NCBI RefSeq assembly: GCF_001421565.1
Contig: NZ_LMKQ01000001.1
Span: forward strand, 1,301,651-1,365,650
Direction: 5' to 3'
DNA length: 64,000 bases
Origin: Agromyces sp. Leaf222
Lineage (GTDB): Bacteria > Actinomycetota > Actinomycetes > Actinomycetales > Microbacteriaceae
The notes below the pieces were generated by a model that saw only the letters and a list, made by a program, of their open reading frames with translations, ran no database searches and was not told where the DNA came from. The position numbers and the translations under genes are program-made. Positions 55,158 through 64,000 of the stretch are shown one piece after another; the stretch's first letter is position 1; every line of letters starts with the position of its first letter.

Positions 55158-56030
55158 ATGTCGGTGCGCATCGGACGATCGCTGATCGGCCCCGGAAACC
55201 CCGTCTACGTCATCGGCGAGATCGGACTCAACCACAACGGCGACGTCGAGATCGCCAAGCGGCTCATCGACGTCGCCGTCGAGGCGGGCGCGCAGGCGGT
55301 GAAGTTCCAGAAGCGCACGCCCGAGATCGCGACGCCGGAGCACATGCGCGACGTACCGCGCGAGACGCCGTGGGGCACGATGACCTACCTCGAGTACCGC
55401 CATCGCGTCGAGTTCGGCGAGGCCGAGTACCTCGAGATCGCGTCCTACGCGATGCGTGCGGGCGTCGACTGGTTCGCCTCGCCGTGGGATGTTCCGTCGG
55501 TCGCCTTCCTCGAGGGCCTCGACGTGGTCGCGCACAAGGTCGCGTCGGCGTCGATCACCGACCTCGACCTGCTCGACGCGCTCGCCGCGACGGGCAAGCC
55601 GATCATCCTCTCGACGGGCATGTCCACGATCGACGAGATCGACCGGGCCGTCGACCGCCTCGACCGCGAGCGGCTCGTGGTCATGCACGCCACCTCGAGC
55701 TACCCGATGCCCGAGCACGAGGCGAACCTGCGCATGATCGAGACGCTGCGCTCCCGCTACCCCGGTGTGCCGATCGGCTACTCGGGTCACGAGCGCGGCC
55801 TGCAGATCTCCCTCGCGGCCGTCGCGCTCGGCGCGGTCGCCGTCGAGCGCCACATCACGCTCGATCGTGCGATGTGGGGCTCCGACCAGGCCGCGTCGCT
55901 CGAGCCGCAGGGTTTCGAGCACCTCGTGCGCGACATCCGCATCATCGGCGACGCCATGGGCGACGGGGTCAAGCGCGTGTTCCCCGGCGAGGAGGCACCG
56001 CGGGCGAAGCTCCGCCGGGTGCCCGCGTGA
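55158..56030 (+). CDS. neuB: NeuB-type nonulosonic-acid synthase, lacking the SAF domain
   Basis: A 290-residue PEP-condensing TIM barrel. VIGEIGLNHNGDVEIAKRLI, AVKFQKRTPEIATPEHM, WFASPWDVPSVAFLE, ILSTGMSTIDEI, MHATSSYPMPEHEANLRMI and IGYSGHERGLQISLA match NeuB; ERHITLDRAMWGSDQAASLE follows. The usual family has about 345 residues with a C-terminal antifreeze-like SAF domain; here the protein stops after the barrel, so the domain that helps cover the active site in the partner subunit is absent. ATG 55158 follows GAGGAGC. Its stop overlaps the next gene. Confidence 0.9.
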   Translation: MSVRIGRSLIGPGNPVYVIGEIGLNHNGDVEIAKRLIDVAVEAGAQAVKFQKRTPEIATPEHMRDVPRETPWGTMTYLEYRHRVEFGEAEYLEIASYAMRAGVDWFASPWDVPSVAFLEGLDVVAHKVASASITDLDLLDALAATGKPIILSTGMSTIDEIDRAVDRLDRERLVVMHATSSYPMPEHEANLRMIETLRSRYPGVPIGYSGHERGLQISLAAVALGAVAVERHITLDRAMWGSDQAASLEPQGFEHLVRDIRIIGDAMGDGVKRVFPGEEAPRAKLRRVPA

Positions 56031-57580
56031 TGTTCGCCGGGTCGGGTGCGTCGCGCCGCTCGGGCACGTCAGGTGGGGCGGATGCCGCGGCACGACGCCT
56101 GCTCGTCGTCGCCGACTCCGACTCCTACGTGAAGTGGGGTGCGGCGCTCGCCTCGACGCTGCCGCAGCGGTGGCAGGTGCAGCTCGTGGTGCTCGCGTCG
56201 CCCGTGCAGCCGAGCGCGACGCAGCTCGCCCACGCGCTGGCCGGCACCGCGTTCACGCCCGCCCGCACGAGGGTCGTGCACCTCGACGACCTCGACGGAC
56301 TGCTCGACGTGTTCGATCCGCACGCGGTGCTGCTGGCGTTGCGCGGCCCGTTCGTGCGGGTCGTCGCGCCGATCCTCGAACGCCGTGCCGATCGCCCGGT
56401 GCTCGTGAGCGGGTTCCCTGGGCTCACGATCCCCGCGGTGCCGAAGGCGGTCATCTACCGCGAGCAGACCGACCTCGTGGTGCTGCACAGCCGTCGCGAG
56501 GTGCGCGAGTTCCGGGCGAACGCGGCGGAACTCGGGCTCGGGACCACGTTCGCGCTCGCGACGCTGCCGTTCCTCGCGGGGGCGGGCGAGGCCTCTGCGT
56601 CGCACGGCGCATCACCGCTCGTCGCATCATCGCTCGGTGCGAGCACGACGGATGCCGCGGCCGTCGGGTCCGCGACCGCCGCCACCGGCCGCGCGCCATC
56701 CGCCCGAACCGACGTCGTCTTCGCGACGCAGGCCAAGGTGCCGGCAGCACGGGAGGACCGCGTGCACCTGCTCGGCGCGCTGGCCGAGCTCGCGAGGCGT
56801 CGACCCGACCTGCGCGTGGTCGTCAAGGTGCGTGCGCGTCGCGGCGAGGCGCAGACGCACGAGGAGACGTTCGACTACGCCGACCTCATGCCCGAGGTCG
56901 ACCCGCCCGCGAACCTGGTGATCGAGGACGGCCCGATGGCCGACCGGCTCGCGCGTGCCGCCGCCCTCGTCACAGTGAGCTCGACGGCCGTGCTCGAGGC
57001 CGTCGCCCTCGACCTCCCCTCGCTGGTGATCGACGACTACGGCGTCTCACCCGCGATGATCAACGTCGTCTTCGAGGGTTCCGGGCTGATCGGGTCGACG
57101 CTCGACCTCGTCGAGGGGCGGTTCCGAACGGCGGATGCCTCGTGGCGCACCGACAACTACTTCCATGCCGTCGAGGCGGCCGACTGGGTGCGACGCCTCG
57201 ACGCCTTCGTCGAGGCGCGCGAGGTCGTGCCGTTGCGCCCGCTGGCGCGTCGCCGGGACCTGTCGGGCGGCGGGCTGCGCTCCGCGTTCGAGCGGCGGCG
57301 GATGCTCGGCTCGCACGACCGCAGCCTGCTCGGCGCGCTCGCGTGGGGCATCGGGGTTCCGGCTCGCTGGCTCGTACGGCGCGCACGACGGGCCAGGGCC
57401 CGCCTCGCCGGCGGCCGGGCGCCGGTCGCGACGCAACGCGGCCCCGGGTGGACGACGGATCGAACGAGCGGCACCGCATCGGGTCGGCCGGCACCGGACC
57501 GGCCGGCACCGGACGGGGCGGTGTCGGGCCTCGCGACGTCAGCCGACGGGCGCGTGCCGCTCGACATGGCCGACGTATGA
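56030..57580 (+). CDS. Putative glycosyltransferase of the nonulosonic-acid cluster
   Basis: A 516-residue protein. About residues 23-130 look like the first Rossmann half of a GT-B enzyme (RLLVVADSDSYVKWGAALAS), SGFPGLTIPAVPKAVIYREQ follows, and a second half has VVFATQAKVPAAREDRVHLL, RVVVKVRARRGEAQTHEE, LVTVSSTAVLEAVALDLPSL and VIDDYGVSPAMINVVFEGSG. The late block resembles the donor-binding part of polysialyl/capsule glycosyltransferases and what I recall as DUF6716. An Ala-Ser insert lies near residue 190 and a Pro-rich tail at the end. It would transfer the CMP-activated sugar made by the two upstream genes. Last 42 bp overlap the convergent carbonic anhydrase gene. Confidence 0.7.
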   Translation: MFAGSGASRRSGTSGGADAAARRLLVVADSDSYVKWGAALASTLPQRWQVQLVVLASPVQPSATQLAHALAGTAFTPARTRVVHLDDLDGLLDVFDPHAVLLALRGPFVRVVAPILERRADRPVLVSGFPGLTIPAVPKAVIYREQTDLVVLHSRREVREFRANAAELGLGTTFALATLPFLAGAGEASASHGASPLVASSLGASTTDAAAVGSATAATGRAPSARTDVVFATQAKVPAAREDRVHLLGALAELARRRPDLRVVVKVRARRGEAQTHEETFDYADLMPEVDPPANLVIEDGPMADRLARAAALVTVSSTAVLEAVALDLPSLVIDDYGVSPAMINVVFEGSGLIGSTLDLVEGRFRTADASWRTDNYFHAVEAADWVRRLDAFVEAREVVPLRPLARRRDLSGGGLRSAFERRRMLGSHDRSLLGALAWGIGVPARWLVRRARRARARLAGGRAPVATQRGPGWTTDRTSGTASGRPAPDRPAPDGAVSGLATSADGRVPLDMADV

Positions 57581-58072
57581 GTCGGCGTTGCGTCGGATGC
57601 CGGCCTGCTCCTCGGGGGTGAGCTCGCGCCGCACCTTCGCCGGGACGCCGGCGACGAGCGACCCGGGCGGCACGACCGTGCCCTCGAGCACCACGGCTCC
57701 GGCGGCGATGAGCGACCCCGCGCCGATGACCGCGCCGTTCAGCACGGTCGCGTTCATGCCGACCAGGCAGTCGTCCTCGACGGTGCAGCCGTGCAGCACC
57801 GCGCCGTGCCCGACCGAGACGCCGGTGCCGACCACGAGCGGGAATCCGCGGTCGACGTGGCACGCGACGGTGTCCTGCAGGTTCGAGCGCTCGCCGATCA
57901 CGATCGGCTCGGCCTCGGCGCGCAGCACCGCGTTGTACCAGACGCTCGCGTGCGCGGCCAGGCGGACGTCGCCCACGACCACCGCACCGGCCGCGACGAA
58001 GGCCGTCGCATGCAGGTCGGGCGCCGGCACGCCGGCGACGGTGAGGATGCGGGCGGACGGGTCTGCGCTCAT
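57539..58072 (-). CDS. Gamma-class carbonic anhydrase family protein
   Basis: A 177-residue left-handed beta-helix protein. Hexapeptide turns run through AFVAAGAVVVGDVRLAAHAS, VWYNAVLRAEAEPIVIGERS and TVLNGAVIGAGSLIAAGAVV. The trimeric zinc site His residues are in TVACHVDRG, SVGHGAVLHGC. SNLQDTVACH is the gamma-CA consensus. A C-terminal helix (RELTPEEQAGIRRNADSYVG) closes the trimer. Whether it hydrates CO2 or is an inactive paralogue cannot be told. It reads against the glycosyltransferase gene with overlapping 3' ends. Confidence 0.93.
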   Translation of the reverse strand: MSADPSARILTVAGVPAPDLHATAFVAAGAVVVGDVRLAAHASVWYNAVLRAEAEPIVIGERSNLQDTVACHVDRGFPLVVGTGVSVGHGAVLHGCTVEDDCLVGMNATVLNGAVIGAGSLIAAGAVVLEGTVVPPGSLVAGVPAKVRRELTPEEQAGIRRNADSYVGHVERHAPVG

Positions 58073-58105
58073 GGCGCCAGCCTAGCCGTGGGGCGTCGCG
58101 ACGGC

Positions 58106-59437
58106 TCAGGAGCCCGAGCCGTTGCCGTTGCCGCCGTCGCCGCCGCCGCTGCCGCCGCCGTCCGACGGCGGACGCCGCCGCGGCTCCACGGCGGTGCGCA
58201 CGAGCCGATACGCGACGCCGACGGCGAAGACGACGAGCCCGCCGAGCACCGCCTCGATCGGCAGCGCGACGACGAGCACGAGGCATCCGATGGCCCCTGC
58301 TGCGCTGAGCCATCGAGGCACGCGCCGCTCCGACGCGGGTTGCGTGAGTGCTGATGCGTTCGCGACGAGGTAGTAGACGAGCACGCCGAAGGCGCTGAAC
58401 CCGATGGCCCCGCGCAGGTCGACGAGCAGCACGAGCGCGACGACGACCGCCGCGACGACGATCTCGGCCACGTACGGCACCTGTGCGCGCGGGTGCACCG
58501 CCGCCAGCGGCGCGGGGAGCTCACGGTCGCGCGCCATCGCGAGCGCCGTGCGCCCGATGCCCGCGATGAGCGCGAGCAGGGCGCCGCAGGCGGCGATGGC
58601 CGCGGCGACCCGCACGACGGGTGCCATCCACCCCCATCCGCTCACCAGCACGAGGTCGGCCAGCGGGGCGTCGCCCGAGGCCGCGAGGGCGGCAGGACCG
58701 AGCACGAGAAGGAGCACGACCGCGATGGCCGAGAACACCCCGAGCGCGATGCCGAGCGCGATCGCGATCGCGCGGGGGATCGTGCGCGCCGGGTCGCGCA
58801 CCTCCTCGCCGAGCGTCGCGATGCGCGCGTACCCCGCGAATGCGAAGAACAGGAGGCCGGCCGACTGGAGCACTCCGAACCATCCGGGCGCCGGTGCGTC
58901 CGCCCCCGACTGCGCCGTGGAGCCGACCTCGAACAGGTGGCTCGCCCCGGCCGCGACGACGAGCCCGAGCACCACGAGCACGACGGTCACGATCACGGTC
59001 GCGGCGCGGGCCGTTCGCGTGACCCCGAGCAGGTTGACGCCCGCGAGCAGGAGCACCGCGAGCACGGCGACCGGCTTCTGCCACGGCCCGGGCACGAGGT
59101 AGGCAGCCGCGGTCAGCGCCATCGCCGCGCAACTCGCGGTCTTGCCGACGACGAAGCCCCAACCCGCGACGAAGCCCGGCCACTCGCCGAGGCGCTCCCT
59201 CCCGTAGCGGTAGGCGCCGCCCGACTCCGGATACCGCGCGGCGAGCTGGCCCGTCGAACTCGCATTCGCGAACGCGACGAACGCGGCGACCGCGAGGCCG
59301 GCGAGTAGCCACGGGCCCGCCGCCTGCGCCGCCGGCACCCACACGGCGAACACGCCGGCCCCGATCATCGACGCCAGCCCGATCGCGATGGCATCGCGGA
59401 GCCCGAGTCGTCTCGCGAGGGCCGGCCGGTCGGTCAC
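58106..59437 (-). CDS. APC-family amino-acid permease
   Basis: A 443-residue transporter with about 12 TM helices. It opens LGLRDAIAIGLASMIGAGVF, the conserved TM1 substrate motif (G-x-G), and has QLAARYPESGGAYRYGRERL, FFAFAGYARIATLGEEVRDP and IPRAIAIALGIALGV, all typical of APC transporters. The last 20 residues are Gly/Asn/Ser-rich. GTG 59437 was chosen because it starts at the family boundary; an upstream in-frame ATG falls in a GGATGCCGCGG repeat. Likely amino acid or amine uptake; substrate unknown. It is divergent from the YbaK gene. Confidence 0.9.
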   Translation of the reverse strand: MTDRPALARRLGLRDAIAIGLASMIGAGVFAVWVPAAQAAGPWLLAGLAVAAFVAFANASSTGQLAARYPESGGAYRYGRERLGEWPGFVAGWGFVVGKTASCAAMALTAAAYLVPGPWQKPVAVLAVLLLAGVNLLGVTRTARAATVIVTVVLVVLGLVVAAGASHLFEVGSTAQSGADAPAPGWFGVLQSAGLLFFAFAGYARIATLGEEVRDPARTIPRAIAIALGIALGVFSAIAVVLLLVLGPAALAASGDAPLADLVLVSGWGWMAPVVRVAAAIAACGALLALIAGIGRTALAMARDRELPAPLAAVHPRAQVPYVAEIVVAAVVVALVLLVDLRGAIGFSAFGVLVYYLVANASALTQPASERRVPRWLSAAGAIGCLVLVVALPIEAVLGGLVVFAVGVAYRLVRTAVEPRRRPPSDGGGSGGGDGGNGNGSGS

Positions 59438-59510
59438 GCTCGGCACCCTACGCCATTCGGATGTCGCGGCGGTGGCCCGCGGCATCCGCTCGCCTTCGTA
59501 GGATCGTCGC

Positions 59511-60005
59511 ATGACCACCACTTCCCACCCCGCCGTCGAGCGCGTCGCCGAAACCCTGGCGAGCCATGGGCTCTCGCCCGAGATCGTCTGGTTCGACGAC
59601 GCCGTCACGACCGCCCCGCTCGCGGCCGACGCGCTCGGCGTCGAGGTCGGCCAGATCGCGAACTCGCTCGTGTTCACGCTCGACGACGAGCCGATCCTCG
59701 TGCTCACCTCCGGCGCCCACCGCGTCGACACCGACTGGCTCGGCGCGCAGCTCGGGGGCGTCATCGGGCGCGCCTCGAAGGAGACGGTGAAGGAGGCCAC
59801 GGGCCAGGTCATCGGCGGCGTCGCACCCGTCGGCCACCCGACGCCGGTGCGCACGATCGTCGACGTCGACCTCGCCGGCTACGACGAGGTTTGGGCTGCG
59901 GCCGGGCACGCCAAGACGGTGTTCCCGACGACGTTCGCCGAGCTCGTGCGCATCACGGGCGGCACGCCGCACGCGGTCGAGCCCCCGCTGGAGGCCGCGC
60001 CGTGA
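59511..60005 (+). CDS. YbaK/EbsC-family aminoacyl-tRNA deacylase
   Basis: A 164-residue editing-domain protein that would hydrolyse mischarged tRNA (for example Cys-tRNA-Pro). Motifs: VEVGQIANSLVFTLDDEPIL, LVLTSGAHRVDTDWL, IGGVAPVGHPTPVRTIVD and VWAAAGHAKTVFPTTFAELV. In the best-known YbaK proteins the first motif contains a catalytic Lys (V-K-S/T-L-V-F); here the residue is Asn (ANSLVF), a variant I believe is common in actinobacteria. GTG of the next gene overlaps its stop. Confidence 0.88.
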   Translation: MTTTSHPAVERVAETLASHGLSPEIVWFDDAVTTAPLAADALGVEVGQIANSLVFTLDDEPILVLTSGAHRVDTDWLGAQLGGVIGRASKETVKEATGQVIGGVAPVGHPTPVRTIVDVDLAGYDEVWAAAGHAKTVFPTTFAELVRITGGTPHAVEPPLEAAP

Positions 60006-60592
60006 GCGCCGGCGCCGTGGCCTGGCAGCGGATGGCCGGCCCGCTCGAACTCCGCACGCCCACGCGCGACGACCTCGAACGCGCGCTCGAGTGGCGCAAT
60101 CGGCCCGAGGTCACGCGCTGGCTGCTGCGCACCACGGTCGATCCCGAGGCGTACGTGGCGGCGTGGCTCGCGGCCATCGACGATCCCGACCAGCACGCCG
60201 TGGTCGCCGTCGTCGACGGCATGATCGTCGGCACCGGCTCGCTCGACGTGAGCGACGGCATGGGACAGTTCGACGGCGACGAGTGGCGCAGGTCAGAGGG
60301 CCTGCTCGGGTACCTGATCGACCCGGCACACGCTGGAAAGGGCTACGCCACCGACATCGCCAGGGCCCTGCTCGACCTCGCGTTCACCGAGCTCAGGCTG
60401 CACCGCGTCACCGCCGCATGCTTCGCCGACAACCGGGCTTCCTGGCGGGTCATGGAGAAGCTCGGCATGCGCCGCGAGCAGCACGGGGTCCGCGACTCGT
60501 GGCACGCCGAACTCGGCTGGGTCGACGGGTTCACCTACGCGATCCTCGCCGACGAATGGGCCGGCGGGGTGCAGGAGCTCAGGCAGCCGTGA
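60002..60592 (+). CDS. GNAT-family N-acetyltransferase (RimJ/RimL type)
   Basis: A 196-residue acetyltransferase. LELRTPTRDDLERALEWRN is the RimJ/L start, LLGYLIDPAHAGKGYATDIA carries the acetyl-CoA loop (A-G-K-G-Y-A), LRLHRVTAACFADNRASWRV is the family's Asn-x-x-S motif and MEKLGMRREQHGVRDSWH ends the fold. It may acetylate a ribosomal protein or a small amine. GTG 60002 overlaps the YbaK stop (GTGA), so the two are co-translated. Confidence 0.9.
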   Translation: MSAGAVAWQRMAGPLELRTPTRDDLERALEWRNRPEVTRWLLRTTVDPEAYVAAWLAAIDDPDQHAVVAVVDGMIVGTGSLDVSDGMGQFDGDEWRRSEGLLGYLIDPAHAGKGYATDIARALLDLAFTELRLHRVTAACFADNRASWRVMEKLGMRREQHGVRDSWHAELGWVDGFTYAILADEWAGGVQELRQP

Positions 60593-60607
60593 TCAGGGGG
60601 CCCGACC

Positions 60608-61767
<1,160 letters not shown>

Positions 61768-61771
<4 letters not shown>

Positions 61772-62988
61772 GCTCGGGGTCCTTCGGTCTCGGATGCCGG
61801 TGCGGATGCCGCGGCATCCGTCGTCGGGGTGTTCGCGGTCGTCGTCTCGTCGCTCGCCGCGTCGGCGATGGCCCGTCGGAGCGCTTCGGCCGCGGTCTCG
61901 GGGGCGACGTCGCCGATCCAGGCGCCCTTCGCCGCCTCGGAGCCGGCGAGGAACTTCAGCTTGTCGGCCGCGCGGCGGGGGCTCGTGATCTGCAGCATGA
62001 GCCGCACGTCGTCGCGGTGCTCGTGCACGGGCGCCTGGTGCCAGGCGGCGATGTAGGGCGTGGGGGAGTCGTAGAGCCGGTCGATGCCGCGCAGAAGCTG
62101 CAGGTAGAGCCCGGCGAGCTCGTCGCGCTCGGCGAGCGTGGTCGCGGCGAAGTCGGGCACGTGGCGGTGCGGCAGCAGGTGCACCTCGATGGGCCAGCGG
62201 GCGGCGAACGGCACGAACGCGGTCCAGTGCTCGCCCGAGAGCAGCACACGCGGGCCGTTGCGCTCGCGCTCGAGGACGTCGGCCATGAGGGTGGGGCCGT
62301 AGTCGTCGATCGCGGCGAGCAGGCGTTCGGTGCGGGGCGTGATGTAGGGGTACGAGTAGATCTGGCCGTGTGGGTGCGGCAGAGTGACGCCGATCTCGCG
62401 GCCGCGGTTCTCGAACGGGAAGACCTCCTGCACCCCCGGCAGTGCCGAGAGCGCGGCGGTGCGATGCGCCCACGCCTCGATGACGGTGCGTGCGCGCGAG
62501 CGCGAGAGCGAGCCGAAGGAGCCCTCGTGCGCGGGGCTGAAGCACACGACCTCGCAGCGGCCGATGGAGGTCTTCGTGCGCTCGAGCCCGATGCGACGCA
62601 GGTCTGCGAGCGCGTCGGCAGCGGAGGCACCCGGTTCGCCGAGCGCCGGCCCGAACGAGGGGGAGCGGTTCTCGAAGACGGCGACGTCGTAGACGCTCGG
62701 GATCTCCGACGGGTTGTCGGGCGTCTGCGGGGCGAGCGGGTCGAGGTGCGCGGGCGGCAGCATGACCCGGTTCTGGCGTGCGGCGGCGATCGACACCCAC
62801 TCGCCGGTGAGCGGGTCCTGGCGCATGTGCGCGTTCGCGGGGCGCGGGTCGAGCGTGCGCGCATCGACCGAGCGCTCGGCGCTCAGCGTCGTGTCGGCGT
62901 CGTCGAAGTAGATGAGGTCGCGGCCGTCGGCGAGCACCGCCGGGCGCACGGTGATGGCGGGGTCGAAGACCGGTTCGGTGTCATGCAC
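61768..62988 (-). CDS. galT: Galactose-1-phosphate uridylyltransferase
   Basis: A 406-residue enzyme exchanging UMP between UDP-glucose and galactose-1-P. MRQDPLTGEWVSIAAARQNR is the class I start, CEVVCFSPAHEGSFG follows and LPHPHGQIYSYP is the active-site His-Pro-His. VHLLPHRHVPDFAATT and WHQAPVHEHRDDVRLML carry further metal and substrate His residues. The last 35 residues are an Ala/Thr-rich tail with a GGATGCCGCGGCATCC copy. GTG 62988 is used because the nearby ATG (62984) is out of frame. Its promoter shares the intergenic region with the DeoR gene. Confidence 0.95.
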
Positions 62989-63006
62989 GCGGCAACCCTA
63001 CGCGCT

Positions 63007-63042
63007 TTTCGTTTTGCAAACAACCGGCTTTCGTATTGCAAA
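63007..63042. promoter_or_regulatory. Two direct repeats, DeoR-type operator between galT and the regulator
   Basis: TTTCGTTTTGCAAA (63007-63020) and TTTCGTATTGCAAA (63029-63042) match in 13 of 14 positions with a 22-bp period, about two helical turns, so both face the same side of DNA. They lie in the 82-bp divergent gap and would let one regulator control galTK and itself. Confidence 0.8.
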
Positions 63043-63070
63043 ATAGGCGGTCGTCACCGATGATACGAAG

Positions 63071-63898
63071 ATGACGGATGCCGCGCTGCCCGCCCCCGAG
63101 CGGCGCGAGCGTGCCCTCGCCCTCGTCGCCGAACGCGGGTTCGTGCGCGTCGCCGAACTCAGCAGCGTCTTCGGCGTCACGACCGTCACCGCCCGAGCCG
63201 ACCTCGACGCCCTCGAACGCCGGGGCGCGATCCGCCGGGTGCACGGCGGGGCCGTTCCGCTCGGCTCCCTCATCGAGGCCGAGCGGCCCGAACGCGAACC
63301 GAGCTTCGAAGAGGCGCTCGCGGCATCCGTCGAGCCCAAGCGGCTCATCGGCGTGCACGCGGCCTCGCTCGTGCGCAGCGGCCAGAGCATCATCCTCGAC
63401 GTCGGCACCACGACCCTGCAGATCGCCCGCGCGCTGCGCGCCCGCACCGACCTCGACGACCTGACCGTGTTCACGAACGGCCTGTCGATCGCGCTCGAGC
63501 TCGAGCCCGAGATCCCGCGCTTCTCGGTCATCGTCACCGGCGGCAGCCTCCGGCCGAAGCAGCACTCGCTCGTGCACCCGCTCGCGGGCTCGATGCTCGA
63601 CGAGGTGCACGTCGACCTCGCCTTCATCGGCTGCAACGGCGTCGATCCGATGCACGGCGTCACGAACGCGAACCTCCCCGAGGCCTCGGTGAAGACCATG
63701 ATGCTGAAGGCCGCGGCGCGCTCGATCGTCGTCGCCGACGCGACCAAGCTCGGCGAGGTGCACCTCGGACGCATCGCCGCCGTCGACGCCTTCGACACCC
63801 TCATCACGGATGCCGCGGCACCCGCCCCGCTCATCGCGGAACTGCGCGAGGCCGGCCTCGCGACGACGATTGCGCGAGACCCTAGAGTGGATCCATGA
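63071..63898 (+). CDS. DeoR-family transcriptional regulator of the gal genes
   Basis: A 275-residue repressor. HTH: RRERALALVAERGFVRVAEL then SSVFGVTTVTARADLDALE; RRGAIRRVHGGAV is the DeoR wing. The sensing domain has SIILDVGTTTLQIARALR, VFTNGLSIALEL and VDLAFIGCNGVDP. Adjacent galT, galK and an epimerase, together with the direct repeats upstream, mark galactose or its phosphate as the likely effector. Its stop overlaps the next ATG. Confidence 0.92.
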   Translation: MTDAALPAPERRERALALVAERGFVRVAELSSVFGVTTVTARADLDALERRGAIRRVHGGAVPLGSLIEAERPEREPSFEEALAASVEPKRLIGVHAASLVRSGQSIILDVGTTTLQIARALRARTDLDDLTVFTNGLSIALELEPEIPRFSVIVTGGSLRPKQHSLVHPLAGSMLDEVHVDLAFIGCNGVDPMHGVTNANLPEASVKTMMLKAAARSIVVADATKLGEVHLGRIAAVDAFDTLITDAAAPAPLIAELREAGLATTIARDPRVDP

Positions 63899-64000
63899 CG
63901 CTACCCACGGGCGAGCAGTTCGTGCTCGAGACCTCGACCGCGAGCGGTGACCTCCGCGCAACGATCACGGCCGTGGCCGCGGGCATCCGCACCCTCAGCA
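63895..64000 (+). CDS. Aldose 1-epimerase (galactose mutarotase), N-terminal part
   Basis: The first 35 codons of a gene cut by the window end: MTLPTGEQFVLETSTASGDL then RATITAVAAGIRTLS. The G-E-Q-F-x-L ... A-x-I-T-x-V-x-A-G-I-R pattern is the usual start of actinobacterial mutarotases, whose first beta strands are formed by it. The ATG overlaps the regulator stop by ATGA. Mutarotase next to galK and galT completes the Leloir set except galE. The catalytic His and Glu lie beyond the window, so the call rests on the start and context. Confidence 0.75.
   Translation, partial: MTLPTGEQFVLETSTASGDLRATITAVAAGIRTLS

Overview
The window comes from a very GC-rich actinobacterium. Almost every third codon position is G or C, many genes start with GTG or TTG, most neighbouring cistrons overlap by ATGA or GTGA, and the palindrome GGATGCCGCGGCATCC recurs in genes and at terminators. 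Gene content and that palindrome suggest a Microbacteriaceae member of the Agromyces/Microbacterium type; this is an inference from memory. I see no rRNA, tRNA, CRISPR array, insertion sequence or prophage. The sequence reads as a contiguous chromosomal segment.

Layout. Positions 1-4.4 kb hold the end of purN, purH, an amino-acid dehydrogenase and a dimethylargininase fused to a membrane domain. From 4.3 to 11.9 kb (minus strand) lies an ABC system with two FtsX-type permeases and two ATPases, one ATPase carrying an AbrB-like tail. From 12.0 to 16.0 kb (plus) is a heterodimeric ABC exporter behind a short leader peptide and hairpins, which looks like an attenuator. From 16.1 to 21.8 kb are a PLP decarboxylase with a small membrane protein, a NarL-type two-component system, an alkyltransferase-like protein and a GNAT enzyme. 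Then come icd (21.99 kb) and a P1B-type metal ATPase (23.3 kb).

The region 25.3-51.2 kb is dominated by amino-sugar use. A first operon (25.3-33.1 kb) has a ROK repressor, a sugar ABC importer, a GH3 hexosaminidase, a ROK kinase and nagB. A second, divergent locus (38.8-48.2 kb) has nagA, a DeoR regulator, an aldolase, a PfkB kinase, a ROK kinase, an AgaS-type SIS isomerase and a second importer. It reads as an N-acetylgalactosamine route through tagatose phosphates. A secreted GH20 hexosaminidase lipoprotein follows at 49.5 kb. The first operon lacks nagA, so the two loci may share one. Between them sit a TetR-controlled membrane protein, a YrdB-like protein, purU and a 668-residue sigma factor fused to a zinc-finger anti-sigma-like segment, hydrophobic segments and a long VDP repeat. 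At 48.4 kb is an AbiEi/DUF559-like gene flanked by two related 70-bp palindromic elements.

From 51.3 to 53.6 kb glyA-folD are preceded by a recognisable ZTP (pfl) riboswitch. From 53.8 to 57.6 kb is a nonulosonic-acid trio: a cytidylyltransferase/HAD fusion, a NeuB-type synthase and a putative glycosyltransferase. Then follow a gamma-carbonic anhydrase, an APC permease, a YbaK deacylase and a GNAT enzyme. The window closes with galactose genes: galK and galT (minus), divergent from a DeoR regulator and the start of an aldose 1-epimerase, with a two-copy DeoR-type operator between them.

The most unusual items are the sigma-factor fusion, the leader-peptide attenuator of the ABC exporter, the membrane-anchored dimethylargininase, the AbrB-tailed ABC ATPase and the repeat-flanked DUF559 gene.
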